A stretch of DNA of 64,000 nucleotides from Ectobius pallidus (GCA_964059195.1 CAXKWD010000007.1:21897023-21961022), one strand, 5' to 3'; positions 54,386 to 64,000 are shown, counted from the stretch's first letter. The notes: generated by a model not told the origin, from the sequence alone. Numbers and translations are program-made.

Positions 54386-54859
54386 ATATAAGATAGAAAC
54401 TTGAAAACGAGAAGCAGGAACTTTTACGAACCAGAGTTTATCTTGCTTCGGAGGGGTAGGCCTATCTAACAGCTTAGGCGGTATGTAATGTTCAGTGCAA
54501 CCAAATGCTGATCAACCAAGACGATTTATAAATTTCATACAATTTTAATTTATTTTAACAATTTCTAAGCGGTTATGTCAGCATTTGCTAATTTTATTGT
54601 GTAGTTGAGTAGGCTACAGTGTGACCGACAATAGCTTTTACTACTATCTATTCTGTGATAATATTTTGAAAAATCCATTTATATGATAATATCAGCGCCA
54701 TCAAGATATGGTTCATCGATAAAGGGTTGTGTAATGTAATGTATGAGACTTTTGTAGAGGGACATCACATATGTTTGATTAGGTTATATTATCATTATAC
54801 TAATGAATATCTGAAAAGCATAGTAAACGTTGCATAGATTGAACTTTTGGATAACTCTA

Positions 54860-55255
54860 ATTATTTGTGGTGTAGGTGGACCGCTCTTTATACTAACATA
54901 CATAATTACCACAAACGGAAAATGAAATTCATCAAAGGATTCCTTTGATCAATTGTTTAGTGCTGATATCCAGCCATGAAAGTTATTGATTCCAGAGCGC
55001 TTTGTGAATCGGAGAAAATAATTATATTAGCACCTTGTATGTTTCTAGGCTCATGAACGCCTGACGGATAGCTATGATTTATACCGTCTATACGCTGCTG
55101 TTGTGCTGGATATTAAATTGTTGTTGATCATTAAAGGCGTCATTGAAGTATGCGGCACCAGTACCCACGTCCGTTTATGAGCTATCCGTGAAAATTGTAA
55201 TAGATTCTTGTGGAAAAACTGAATAGTACATTCACTATACATTTGATAATAAACT
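54860..55255 (-). pseudogene. LINE RNase H fragment
   Basis: The minus strand frame reads ITIFTDSS, a stop, then TDVGTGAAYFNDAFND, FNIQHNSSV, AIRQAFMSLETYKVLI and, after a frame change, IIFSDSQSALESI. FTDxS..GxGAA, xxSVxTAExxAIxxAL and FSDSQSAL are the three conserved RNase H segments of LINEs. Several stops (after SS, after SSV and within the IIAI region) kill it. It lies 5' of the RT-thumb fragment on the same strand, the reverse of the natural order, so the two are separate insertions or a rearranged copy. Confidence 0.72.
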
Positions 55256-56155
55256 GTCACTGACGTCGAAGATTCGAATTAATCAATGCCGTCTTTATTT
55301 AAAAAAAAAAGAAACAACAACAACAACAATATGTCTCCACTGAAAACATAAAATATGTCGGACAAAATCACATTGAGAGGAGCAAGAGTGACAGGAAACG
55401 AGGCAATTAACTTCCTTTTGAATATTGTAAGTTATGTCGTTATTTTTAACTTCAGTATATCATTATCTTCTTCTATACAATAAAAGGAAGTGTTTGTAAG
55501 TTTGCTTTTGCATGCAGAGATCTGAAATTTTTAACATGGGTTGCCAGAAGGTGGTCCAAAATATATCTCAAAGCCTGATTTTTAATTTTAGCTTTCGTTC
55601 GCGAGTTATGAACGAATCAACGGCACGGTTAGATCTGAAATTATTTTAACACTAGCAATTCGTGCTAGCTAAAATCTAGCTAGATTCATAATATTTGTAT
55701 GATTATTTTGAAAAGATTTTCCAGTACATAGTGCATCTTCTCAGCTACAGTACACACAAAATTAGGTCACGAATGATTTTGCATTTTTCAGAATGCTTTA
55801 CTTACACTAATACATTATCTTTAACTTGGATTTTAATTCGTATAATTTTATTTGAGCATTACTATATATTATGAAGATGAACTGTCAAACTGAGATCATT
55901 TCGAGCTATAACAGTAACCATAGCCTTCTGTAATACTGAATATTAACCTATGTCAAAAGCCAATCAAAGTATTTTGGAGCACTTTCGCACTTTCTTGACC
56001 AAAGACCGAAAAAAAACTGAATTTAGCTAAATGATTAGGTTCACCACTATACAGTTGTTTATAATCACATAAAACATGCTTATAAGCATATGCCGATTTC
56101 ACAGAATACACTGGTAATTAATGATGTTTGTAATATGATCCACTGAACATGTAGG
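55256..56155. other. No gene seen
   Basis: A-run and CAA microsatellite near 55299-55329; otherwise nothing recognised. Confidence 0.5.
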
Positions 56156-56157
56156 TT

Positions 56158-56800
56158 ATGACTAGACCTGGGATTTTAAGGCAAATACCTATTTTGTTCC
56201 TTATGATATAACATGGAAATTTTTTAATATGTGGACGTTTCATGATAAATCATTTACCTTTATAGAGTTATAATAGTGCCCTAAAATGCCTAATAGGACC
56301 TTTAGAGCCTAGTTTACTATTTTAGTGCTCAAAATGCCTATTTTGTTGTACACTGATAATAAAATTCAACTTCTGTAATTTTTACAATCTTATAATTGAC
56401 ATCCCTCAATGAAAAGCAGAACAACAGAGGTGGGTTTTTCACAGAAACTTGATTATTCCGAACAATTGTCGCTAAAGGAATGCTGACTGACGGGGGAGGG
56501 GGAGGATTAAGGGGGATGGACTACTGTGTCAAGTCACCAGTGAAAGATCATCTGTTTAAGGGAATATAGTTCGTGATGCCTAATTTTGCAGTTAATTCTG
56601 TTAAGAATAGGTATACCACGTTTCTTGTAGTAAAAAAAGACCATGTTACAGTTTAAGTATATATTGTAATATTTTAAAGTCTATTATCTATCTACTTACA
56701 CATTTTAAAGCATATTTTAAGTGCCTATTTTCTCTTTTGAAAGTTTATTTTAGGTGCCTAAAACTTTCTTTAGAGCCTTAAATCCCTGATCTAGTTATGA
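56158..56800. mobile_element. TIR element with about 24-bp imperfect ends
   Basis: The left end ATGACTAGACCTGGGATTTT and AAGGC is mirrored by the right end GCCTTAAATCCCTGATCTAG and TTATGA. The interior repeats ATGCCTA/GTGCCTA phrases near both ends (56290-56345 and 56700-56760). It is non-coding. The ends resemble hAT-type MITEs, but no 8-bp duplication is visible. Confidence 0.6.
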
Positions 56801-57375
56801 CACACGCTCAGCGAAACCACATTTAAGATGTAAAAAATTCATCAGTGAATACATTAATACTGGCACATAAATACGTAAGGAGTGTTTAAAATACCGGTAT
56901 AGGCTACTCAAATTAAAGTTTAATGTAGATTTAACAATAATCTTAGTTCCAAATTGATCATTTATCTTTTGCTTCATTGTTTAGGGTTCACTGAATGAAT
57001 CGCTTTGGATCGAGATATCGAAACGAAACGTTCTGTTCGACCTGAACATAAAATATTGTAGTTTTAATATATTTGCCAGAACACTTATAATAACTCAACG
57101 GTACGCAAGTTAATGACACCTGAGCGAAAAAATCTTTTGATTGATACCTCATGCGTACGTAATAATCTAGTATTAGCTGTCAAAAGTGTGATTCATTTAC
57201 CGGTTTTTAGTAGACAGGCCGCTGATTGGCTGTCCGCTTCGGGTCTTCGGAAATCACAGCTTACAAATAGATAGGTGAACGGAAGGGGGAACTTATATGT
57301 AGGTCTAAATGGAAGATCAATTATCAATTTGGATAAATCTAGCTAAGTGTTTTTTTTTTCTTCTTTCTTTTCAAC
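56801..57375. other. No gene seen
   Basis: No coding signal; a short T/C-rich run lies at about 57347-57375. Confidence 0.5.
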
Positions 57376-57377
57376 CC

Positions 57378-57690
57378 AGAGAACTTAGATCTACCGAGCG
57401 AGGGGGCCGCATTCGGTAGGTCCCGGGTTCAAATCCCGTGGCCGACCAATATGATATGAGTTTTTTCTTGGTTTTTTCCAGTCTTAAAGGCAAATGCCGA
57501 ATTAGATTGTTGTTTACCATGACTCGTCCTCGCTGTTTCAATCTATACCAAATTCATTTAAATTAATACCAGTTGAAATTAACTGCCATAAAATACACCA
57601 ACAATAGAAATAATTGATAATCATTAGTTGCATGGCTTACTGTAAAGACGTAGATCCTGAACTCCTGATATGGCCTCGTTGCTAAAAAAG
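57378..57690 (+). repeat. SINE-2, intact reference copy
   Basis: It contains GGGGCCGCATTCGGTAGGTC, box B CGGGTTCAAATCCCGTGGCC, then GGCAAATGCCGAATTAGATT and ACCAGTTGAAATTAACTGCC. It ends TGATATGGCCTCGTTGCTAA in an A-rich tail. Because it is uninterrupted at GTTGAAA/TTAACTG, it is the empty site for the Helitron at 29520-30534. Confidence 0.85.
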
Positions 57691-57924
57691 GGTATAAGTT
57701 CAGCTGAATTAAGAAAAACGAAAGAAAGAAAAAAGACAAAAAAGGTCCGATCTGAAGTTTTCTTCCTCCTGGGCGTCGCATTATAATCGTGATAGACACC
57801 TCTAAGCCAGATATTTAACTTGCCTGTTTAATTAGTTACGATTATGAATTATTTGCATGTTAAGATATGGTTCGTTTTAATCTATTTAATTTATTACGTC
57901 TAACAATAACATTGTAATTAAAAA

Positions 57925-58450
57925 TAAGTAAAATCAGGTAAACTGATTTAAAAAAGTGTCTGGATGCTTTTGTTTATTCAATGATAATAATTGCAATTAT
58001 GATATGCAGAATAATAAGTTTTTTTTTTTCAAGCCAATTCCGATTTAAACTCCAGATCGATTCATTAAGCAGTTCTTATGAAAGAACAAAGATTTAGTTT
58101 GATAAGCTTATGTGAAGGAATATGTGGGTAGTGTTATTTGTCAAAACTATCTGTATTTGCAAGTTCCAAAGCTGAAACAACATGTTGCCATGAGAACTGA
58201 TTTGCATTTGATAAATTCATTCTAACGTATTACCATAAAACAGGCACTAAATTGGACATTACTCCGGTACCAGTCAACCGATTTTTGTCCAATATCAAAA
58301 GGCTTCTTTCCATGGACGCTATAAATCCGATAAATCGTATTTGAGTTATCGCGCGTACTAACACACGGACAGACAGACAGACGGACAGACATTTTCCGTC
58401 CCCCACACGGTCTCATAAAGTAACCATTCTGGCACTGATAAAATTATGTA
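57925..58450 (-). mobile_element. TIR element A, uninterrupted copy
   Basis: It runs from ATCAGGTAAACTGATTT and AAGTGTCTGGATGCTTTT to ACCATTCTGGCACTGATAAA. The ends are inverted (AGTGNCNGRATG). Inside are GCCATGAGAACTGATTTGCA and the ACAGACAGACAGACGGACAG tract (58370-58392). It is the reference for the copy broken by the LINE and SINE at 31663-36006. Confidence 0.7.
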
Positions 58451-58565
58451 ATTTAGGCAATTTATATAAAAAAAAGTCAGTGTTAATATATTGTTAAATA
58501 GATCATTTAAAAAGCATGTGGCGGTTGAATTGATAAATGCGGGCGAAGCCGCTAGTACCGGCTAG
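58451..58565 (+). mobile_element. Helitron 3' end fragment
   Basis: Hairpin GCGGGCGAAGCCGC (58539-58552) is followed by TAGTACCGG and CTAG (58562-58565), then T, which is the Helitron terminal signature. The 5' part was not found, so this is a truncated or very diverged copy. The next bases, TCTATATAATAGG, look like a Helitron 5' end. Confidence 0.6.
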
Positions 58566-58950
58566 TCTATATAATAGGAAGTTTTTCTCTGTTTGTTCGA
58601 AACATAATATAAGTGTAATTTTTAAAAATATTTATGTCTCCTATAACTTAGTTTATAAATGTGCTTATTTACGTCACGTTTATTTATTCTTTATTTACGA
58701 ACAATGTTACGAAGACTTAGTCATTTTAATATTGATATATTTGAAATAGGAAATACATTTTCTATGTTTAAGGTTATCACCGAAAGAAATTTATCCGTAG
58801 AAGTTTATATAAACATACTGTAAATTTTAATATAAAAATTGAAGGAAATGTAAGTTTTTCCAATGCATGGTGTATTATTGATATTGTAACAAGGGCTCGT
58901 CGGGGTTCAAAATGAGAACACCGAGTTTATAATTGAAGGATGGAGGTTTC

Positions 58951-58956
58951 TTTATT
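58951..58956 (-). terminator. Polyadenylation signal of the solo LTR
   Basis: The minus strand reads AATAAA within GGAAATAAAGAAACC, about 66 bp before the LTR 3' end, in the right order after the TATA box. Confidence 0.55.
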
Positions 58957-59531
58957 TCCTACAACAATTGCCAATACAGCCAGAAAACTCCAGACTATTT
59001 GCCAGTTCACTGTCCTGTTCAGTGCTCACTCTCACTGTGCTCAGTCCTAATTACAGCACTGTTCCAGTCCAATCCAGATCATCCCACGTCGCGTCGGTCA
59101 ACTCCACAGTCCTCGCTGCCGCTGTGCGATCCACCCGTCGCGCCGAGTTCCCCGGGACGGCACTACCTCAGCCCAGATCAGCTCACCAGCTCTTCCGTTC
59201 ACCCTTCCCTCCGGTCACTAGTTCCCCGTTGACTAGCTATTCCGCTCTCGGGTCCCTCCGGTCACTGGCTCCTCAGCTTCCCAAGACACACTCAGGCCGC
59301 GCTGATCAGTCCTCTCCGTCCAGCTCACCCTCTGACGCTGACGCTCGCCGCTACTCACGGACTGCCTCTCAGACTGTTTCCTCGTTGACCCTCTGACTCT
59401 TCACGGACTGTCTCTCCTCTGATGTACGGACTCTTCACACTGAACTCTCTTCATTCGTTGACTGTCTCTCTCAACTCCGATTCACTGACTGACTCTTCTC
59501 ACTGAACTGACTGACTCTGCTCGCTCGCCGC

Positions 59532-59542
59532 CCTTATATAGG
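59532..59542 (-). promoter_or_regulatory. TATA box of the solo LTR
   Basis: The minus strand reads CCTATATAAGG, followed by the G+C-rich GCGGCGAGCGAGCAGAGTCAG (split as GCGGCGAGCGAG and CAGAGTCAG). The start of transcription would lie about 30 bp further, near 59505. Confidence 0.65.
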
Positions 59543-59832
59543 CCCGTCGAATGTTCCCGAGTCGAGATCTGGAAAGCTCCGCCCGCGTGGAATCTGGAAT
59601 GTGCGCTGCGTTGCGCGGGCGCACCCCATAGCGCGAGCTCCTCCCAACAGGCCTTCCCCCGAAGCTTTGTCCAATAGCCGTGCTGCTGTCACGCCCACTG
59701 GCGCTCGTGCCCACGTGCGCTCGTCTGCCGCCCGCCCACTAGGGTCGCGATGTTTCTAGACTCCGTCGTTCTAGTTCTTTCTGCCTTACTCCTCCTATCA
59801 GTTTCTAGGTTTTTCTGGCTTTGTCACAATAT

Positions 59833-60225
59833 AATCATGCAGAAGCGACGTGAAATATGTGGTCCACATACCAAGGGGAAAAAACGCCGAGCAGCTGTTT
59901 CATAGTTCATTAGGACCAAGTTTCATCGACAGGGGTTAAGAATTAACTTCGGATTACATGTTCTAAATTCTCAATTTGAGGAAAATTTTGTTTCCCCGTT
60001 AAGAGTTAGAGGATTATGCCTTGGGTTGAGATAGATAACTCCTACATTCCCTTGGATTAAAACCAACTCGGGGCTAAAACAAAACTAACTGCTGTAAATC
60101 TAGCATATGATGTAGAATTTCTGTATTTCCCTATCGTCCTGGAAAGAAATTGTGAGTTTGATAGTAACATAGTTTTATCAAGAATACCTTAAAAACATTA
60201 CAGGTATGAGCAATAATAAACCAAA
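59833..60225. other. No gene seen
   Basis: No coding signal or repeat recognised. Confidence 0.5.
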
Positions 60226-60227
60226 AA

Positions 60228-60626
60228 ATATCCCTTTAGGGAAGCCTACAGGCTGAGGTAGATTTCGAAGTGCTTTTGGTTTAATTTACTGTCGCTGCGT
60301 AGCACTCTTCTTCGTTAGCCTGCGTAGCACTCTTCTTCTTTGTCATGCCAAACCCGCAAAAATAACTGCAAAAAATAGGAAAGAACACTTTTTCAAACAC
60401 TCAAATCTCGCCTTATAAGAGAACTATCAAGAGACTAGTTATTAATTTGTAGAGTACTCATCAAGAGCTTTTCAACGATACCCAACAAGACGTAGTTTCA
60501 AAAACTTCGAATTTCCATCCCCCCACTCGTACCCCAAAAACCCCCGAATCGTTGGTGTCACTGTGAACTCCATAGGGTGTACTCTAATTTATTCAAACAA
60601 AAGTTCCCTCTATACTTCATAGAGGT
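60228..60626 (-). repeat. Interspersed repeat D, copy 2
   Basis: Read on the minus strand, it repeats 31264-31535: CTCTATGAAGTATAGAGGGA, CAACGATTCGGGGGTTTTTG, TATCGTTGAAAAGCTCTTGA and GCACTTCGAAATCTACCTCA. It stops at the (TAG)n tail of the neighbouring LINE. It has a private insert with a doubled GCGTAGCACTCTTCTTC. Confidence 0.65.
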
Positions 60627-61985
60627 AGTAGTAGTAGTAGTAGTAAGTATTCTGCCTTCCGGCAGGTTTTCAAACTTGGTACGCGAATTTTGTTTTCCAA
60701 AACTGTCTATCCTCTGCTTCTTCCTTCAGCATCCAATATTTCCGCTTTTCCCTTAAATCGTCCAACAGCTGAATTCTTCTTCTTCCAAGTCTAGTTGTAC
60801 CCTCCAATCTTCCTTCTACGACATCATGTAATAAGCAGTTCCTTCTGAGAATGTGCCCAAGCCAGTTTGCTTTCCTTTGACGAATAATGTGTATGATTGA
60901 CTTCTTCTCACCCACTCTACACAGAACCTCTTCGTTTGTCACCATGTCCATCCACTTTATATTTTCTATCTGTCTCCAGCACCACATTTCAAAACTTTCT
61001 AAATATTTCTTCTCTAATTTCCTCAAAGTCTATGTCTCTGATCCATACAAACCAATACTCCAAATATAACACTTCACCAGGTTTTTACGTAGCTCTTGGT
61101 TCAGACTACTAGTTAGCAGAGTTCTCTTCTTCATAAATGCTTTCTTGGCCATGGCAATTCTTGATCTTATCTCCTTTGTGCAATAGGCATCTTTCGTCAG
61201 TACACTTCCTAAGTATTTGAACTGGTTCACGTTCTCTAATTCTTGATTTCCCATGATAATTTGAAGCGGCTCTTCTCTCTTCGATATCCTCATCACCTTC
61301 GATTTACCTATGTTGATTTCCATTCCATACTTTCTTATTGTTTCCACCAGCCTGTCAATCATTCCTTGCAATATTTCTTGTTTCTTTGCCAGAATCACCA
61401 GGTCGTCCGCATATTTGATGGTGTTAATAGCGTATCCTCCTATCACAAAATCCCTAACTCCTTCTAAGGCTTCATTTGCTAGTCAGTCTCCATAAAGGTT
61501 GAACAAGATGGGTGACATACAACATCCTTGACGCACACCTCTTCCTATTTCTACACTGTTGGTCACTCCATGTTCTAGACGCACTTTCACTTTTTGTCCC
61601 AGGTACAAATTGCGGATTAGTCTCTTGTCCTTCCAGTCAATGCCTATTTTTTTGAGTATGTCCATTAACTTTTCCCAGTTCACTCGGTCAAAAGCTTTTT
61701 GCCAATCAATAAAGCAGACACACACTTCTTCGTTGACCGCTAAAACTCTCTCTGATATAATCCTTAGCATTCCAATTGCATCTCTAGTTCCTTTTCCTTT
61801 CCGGAAACCAAATTGGTCTTCTCCTATTACGTCTTCTATTCTTCTTTCCAGTCTTCTAGTTAGTATCCGTGCCACAATTTTTCCTACGTGAGATAGCAAG
61901 CTGATAGTTCTGTGATCACTACACATCTTGGCACATTTCTTCTTCTTTAGTGCAATCATAGTTACCTCTACCATAGTTACCTCTC
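60627..61985 (-). pseudogene. 5'-truncated LINE ORF2 with two Trp-to-stop changes
   Basis: One frame from about 61974 to 60670 (435 codons) holds most of a reverse transcriptase: DHRTISLLSHVGKIVARIL, GEDQFGFRKGKGTRDAIGML and CVCFIDWQKAFDRVNW. It continues with GRGVRQGCCMSPILFNLYGD, the catalytic IKYADDLVILAKKQE, and NQFKYLGSVLT. The tail has LYGSET, SFEMWCWRQIENIKWMD, RRKANWLGHILRRN-type sequence and DDLREKRKYWML. Two stops break it, TGA at 61483-61485 and TAG at 61030-61032, both where Trp is usual (GDWL and GSETWTL); there is no frameshift. The endonuclease is missing. The 3' end carries a (TAC)n tail, seen as (TAG)n on the plus strand at 60627-60650. It is probably RTE-like; living copies would copy LINE RNA. 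Confidence 0.9.
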
Positions 61986-62766
61986 ATTGCTTTTTCAATT
62001 TCTTATACCCCTAATCTTTAATAAATATATATTTTACTATGAATCCATTATAATACACAATTTAATAATCTCGCATTCTTATAAATTTATAAATTAAAAC
62101 TAATATCATTACAACAAATTTTTTAGGAAAGACTGATGATGGTGTAACAACAATACATCGAAATGCATCTCTATTAATTACACAAATAACGAGGATCAAG
62201 CAAGGCACGGACTTCAAGACTGCTCAACTAACTCAAGTGGATACCATTTGATGTTGGTCATCATTATAAACAACATACACGCAACTATATTACGCAACAT
62301 TAAATAACTGACATGCATATTGATATGCCAACTTACATAATTTTAAGGACAGATAGCGAATAACGCTACTACATCAAGATATTTAATCAACATTTTATCT
62401 CATCCAGTGTCTGGAAAAACATATTCTTAAGTGTAAATTTTAATTTTAATTTTAACTTATCAATTTTATGTTTTTAAACAAGATACAAAACCAGTAATAT
62501 ATTAACACTGAGCTCAATGTTTCTACACTGGGTATACTACATCTTTTAATACATATTTTTATATACATGACCATAAATAACTAATAATAAATACAAATTT
62601 TTATCATTTAAGCGTGTATTCCTTCATTTTGCATTTTCTTGGTTTTCCTTGCTTTGCTTCTTCTGTTATTTATTCTCAAGTGGTATATAGGCGGAGATTT
62701 ACATACTTCTAACAATCATATTTATGCCACTGGAAAATGAAATTAATTAATTATATTTCTCACTAG
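61986..62766. other. Probable intron or 5' flank of the LRR gene; no exon recognised
   Basis: A+T-rich sequence without a convincing exon. It ends in TTATATTTCTCACTAG, a pyrimidine-rich splice acceptor directly before the LRR coding frame. Confidence 0.5.
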
Positions 62767-64000
62767 GTGTCAGATCGCCATCAACCAAAGAAACTTTCTG
62801 AGCTCGCCTTCAATTCCTTTACGAAATACATCGTAGGAGAAGTTCTACAATTGGTAGAATTGGTTCGTCCAATGTCAGTGACAAACGCTCTGCTGTTAAT
62901 TGAGGAGTTGGAGGAGGATTGTCAAATATCGTCGGAAACACTTGCTGTTGTGTCGAGAAAATGCATAGAGCTTAAACGCCTCTTCCACGGCATGAGACTT
63001 CCAGCGTCTATTGCAAATGAATTGACAGGATACCTAATTAACATTTTAGACGACTTGTTCTCGTGTCCCCCGACTTTCAGATTTTGTACGGATGAAGCTA
63101 GTGAGGCAGAAAATATAATCCAGAAGTACTTTTTAAGTAGAGAACCTGTATTCAGGCCATTAACTGAAGTTCTCATTCATCGCGATGTTACAGAAATAAA
63201 TCTGGGCACATATAACTCGCTTGGTTCTCCATTTGACAAAACTAACTCCTGTGAATTCATTGTGCCTATGGTCCTAAGAGAAGCTCATAAGGTACCAGTT
63301 TTAAAGGCACTAAATCTAAGACAAAAGTATGAATTCCACGTTCAAATAGATAAGCTAGTTCTTCCGCCACAACTCGAAGAGCTGACGTTGTATTATGAAC
63401 CATCCATCGCTGGAGAAGGTTTAAGAAGTGTTGTCGAATCATGCCCAGAGCTGAAACATTTAAAGCTTACCGTCACATCTGAAGAAGGCATACATCATAT
63501 CCTTAAGTGTAAACATCTAGAAACACTGCATCTGATAGGAACCCCGGAGGGACATCTGGAGGAAGCCTGTGCTAAATTTATCGACGGCATTTCAACCGAT
63601 AAGACGAGCGATCGGTTGTGTACATCAAGTCTAAGGTCATTCGGATTAACACTGAAAGAGGAGAGCACTTTACGTCTACTTGTTAATAAGTTACCGATGC
63701 TAACCGAAATTGTTTTGTGTTTAATGCATGATTTCGACCTGTTTAGCTTAACACAACTTAAGAATCTTCGTTCTCTGCGTTTGGATATCTTGCATACAAC
63801 CTCAAATGAATACAAAAAGATTCTTCCTGATTTGGGTAAAAACCTTGTGTCCTTGGACTTACGACATTACTACACTTTGGACATAGAATGCATCGGTGAA
63901 ACATGCAGTAACCTGAAATATTTATGTCTTTCCTCTAAAAAGGAGATCAATTCAAAACCACCTTTGAAAATGTGTCCCAATTTCAAATCAGTTCAACGTC
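62767..64000 (+). CDS. Leucine-rich-repeat protein, internal exon, cut by the window edge
   Basis: A frame of 411 codons is open from 62767 to the last base. It is the only long frame here that is neither broken nor transposon-like. An in-frame TAG (62764-62766) is also the AG of a splice acceptor (TTTCTCACTAG), so the frame is an exon entered by splicing. The first in-frame ATG is codon 36 (62872). The N-terminus, SDRHQPKKLSELAFNSFTKY, recalls the short helical lead-in of F-box/LRR-like proteins. Leucine-rich repeats with LxxLxL cores start at residues 179, 203, 229, 251, 289, 312, 334, 360 and 383 (for example LKALNL, LEELTL, LKHLKL, LVSLDL, LKYLCL), spaced about 22-38 apart. Such repeats bind proteins. 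No signal peptide or membrane segment is visible, so it is probably intracellular. No named orthologue is recognised. Confidence 0.85.
   Translation, partial: MSDRHQPKKLSELAFNSFTKYIVGEVLQLVELVRPMSVTNALLLIEELEEDCQISSETLAVVSRKCIELKRLFHGMRLPASIANELTGYLINILDDLFSCPPTFRFCTDEASEAENIIQKYFLSREPVFRPLTEVLIHRDVTEINLGTYNSLGSPFDKTNSCEFIVPMVLREAHKVPVLKALNLRQKYEFHVQIDKLVLPPQLEELTLYYEPSIAGEGLRSVVESCPELKHLKLTVTSEEGIHHILKCKHLETLHLIGTPEGHLEEACAKFIDGISTDKTSDRLCTSSLRSFGLTLKEESTLRLLVNKLPMLTEIVLCLMHDFDLFSLTQLKNLRSLRLDILHTTSNEYKKILPDLGKNLVSLDLRHYYTLDIECIGETCSNLKYLCLSSKKEINSKPPLKMCPNFKSVQR

Larger units (their letters stand above)
58885..59828 (-). mobile_element. Probable solo LTR of an LTR retrotransposon
   Basis: On the minus strand it starts TGTGACAAAGCC and ends GGGCTCGTTCC-like sequence: the last bases are GCCCTTGTTACA, giving TG...CA with short inverted ends. 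ATAT flanks both sides (58881-58884 and 59829-59832), a 4-bp duplication. It has a TATA box (59532-59542) and an AATAAA about 580 bp downstream, in the promoter-then-polyA order of U3-R-U5. It is strongly G+C-rich in the U3 and leader part. No internal region, primer-binding site or gag/pol is present. A 4-bp duplication suggests a Gypsy-like family (inference). Open frames in it, including 142 codons at 58968-59396, lack domains. Confidence 0.78.

Noticed and set aside
58968..59396. 142-codon open frame in G+C-rich DNA as a possible gene
   Set aside because: It lies inside the probable solo LTR, on the strand opposite to its promoter, has serine/leucine-rich low-complexity composition and no domain.
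62922..63815. Minus-strand frames over the right edge (62922-63176 and 63495-63815)
   Set aside because: They are the antisense of the uninterrupted LRR exon, which shows nine repeat cores on the plus strand.

Overview
The window is animal nuclear DNA, A+T-rich and almost free of ordinary genes. The transposon families point to an insect: RTE/CR1/R1-type LINEs, tRNA-derived SINEs, mariner, pogo, hAT and Helitron relics, and the LINE tail type with SRRMKWA and KRPLGRPRRRWED. A cockroach or termite relative is my best guess, not a proof. The only probable host gene is at the right edge (62767-64000, + strand). It is an uninterrupted 411-codon exon of a leucine-rich-repeat protein that begins after a splice acceptor and runs off the end.

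Layout. 1-870: two minus-strand LINE fragments. 871-9440: mostly plain A+T-rich DNA with a 235-bp MITE, two tRNA-SINE copies of one family and one of another. 9657-10160: an A-rich degenerate array. 10390-14012: repeat fragments, a LINE 3' end, a SINE and a hAT transposase relic. 14081-15822: a Helitron. 16390-24118: microsatellite-bearing repeats, SINEs, an internally deleted mariner, an R1-like LINE tail and a LINE fragment inside another LINE's tail. 26345-36417: dense nesting. This holds SINEs, a Helitron inside a SINE, and a near-complete 3.3-kb LINE with a perfect 14-bp target duplication, itself inside a short inverted-repeat element that also took a SINE. 37040-39624: SINEs and a foldback-like DNA transposon that keeps a small ORF with an N-terminal DNA-binding-type segment. 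44076-49251: three pogo/Tigger-like elements. 51263-52187: a 0.9-kb snap-back palindrome. 53497-55255: SINE and LINE debris. 56158-58565: a TIR element, an intact SINE that serves as the empty site for the Helitron insertion, and a Helitron 3' end. 58885-59828: a probable solo LTR. 60228-61985: a LINE with two nonsense codons, beside a repeat. 62767-64000: the LRR exon.

The coding sequences do not form a pathway. The reverse transcriptase/endonuclease ORFs mobilise LINEs and probably the SINEs in trans. The DNA-transposon ORFs lack their catalytic cores, so they would depend on partners elsewhere or might act as repressors. Coordinates of repeats without a target duplication are good to roughly 10-30 bases. 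Everything was read by eye, and family names rest on recognised motifs rather than database searches.
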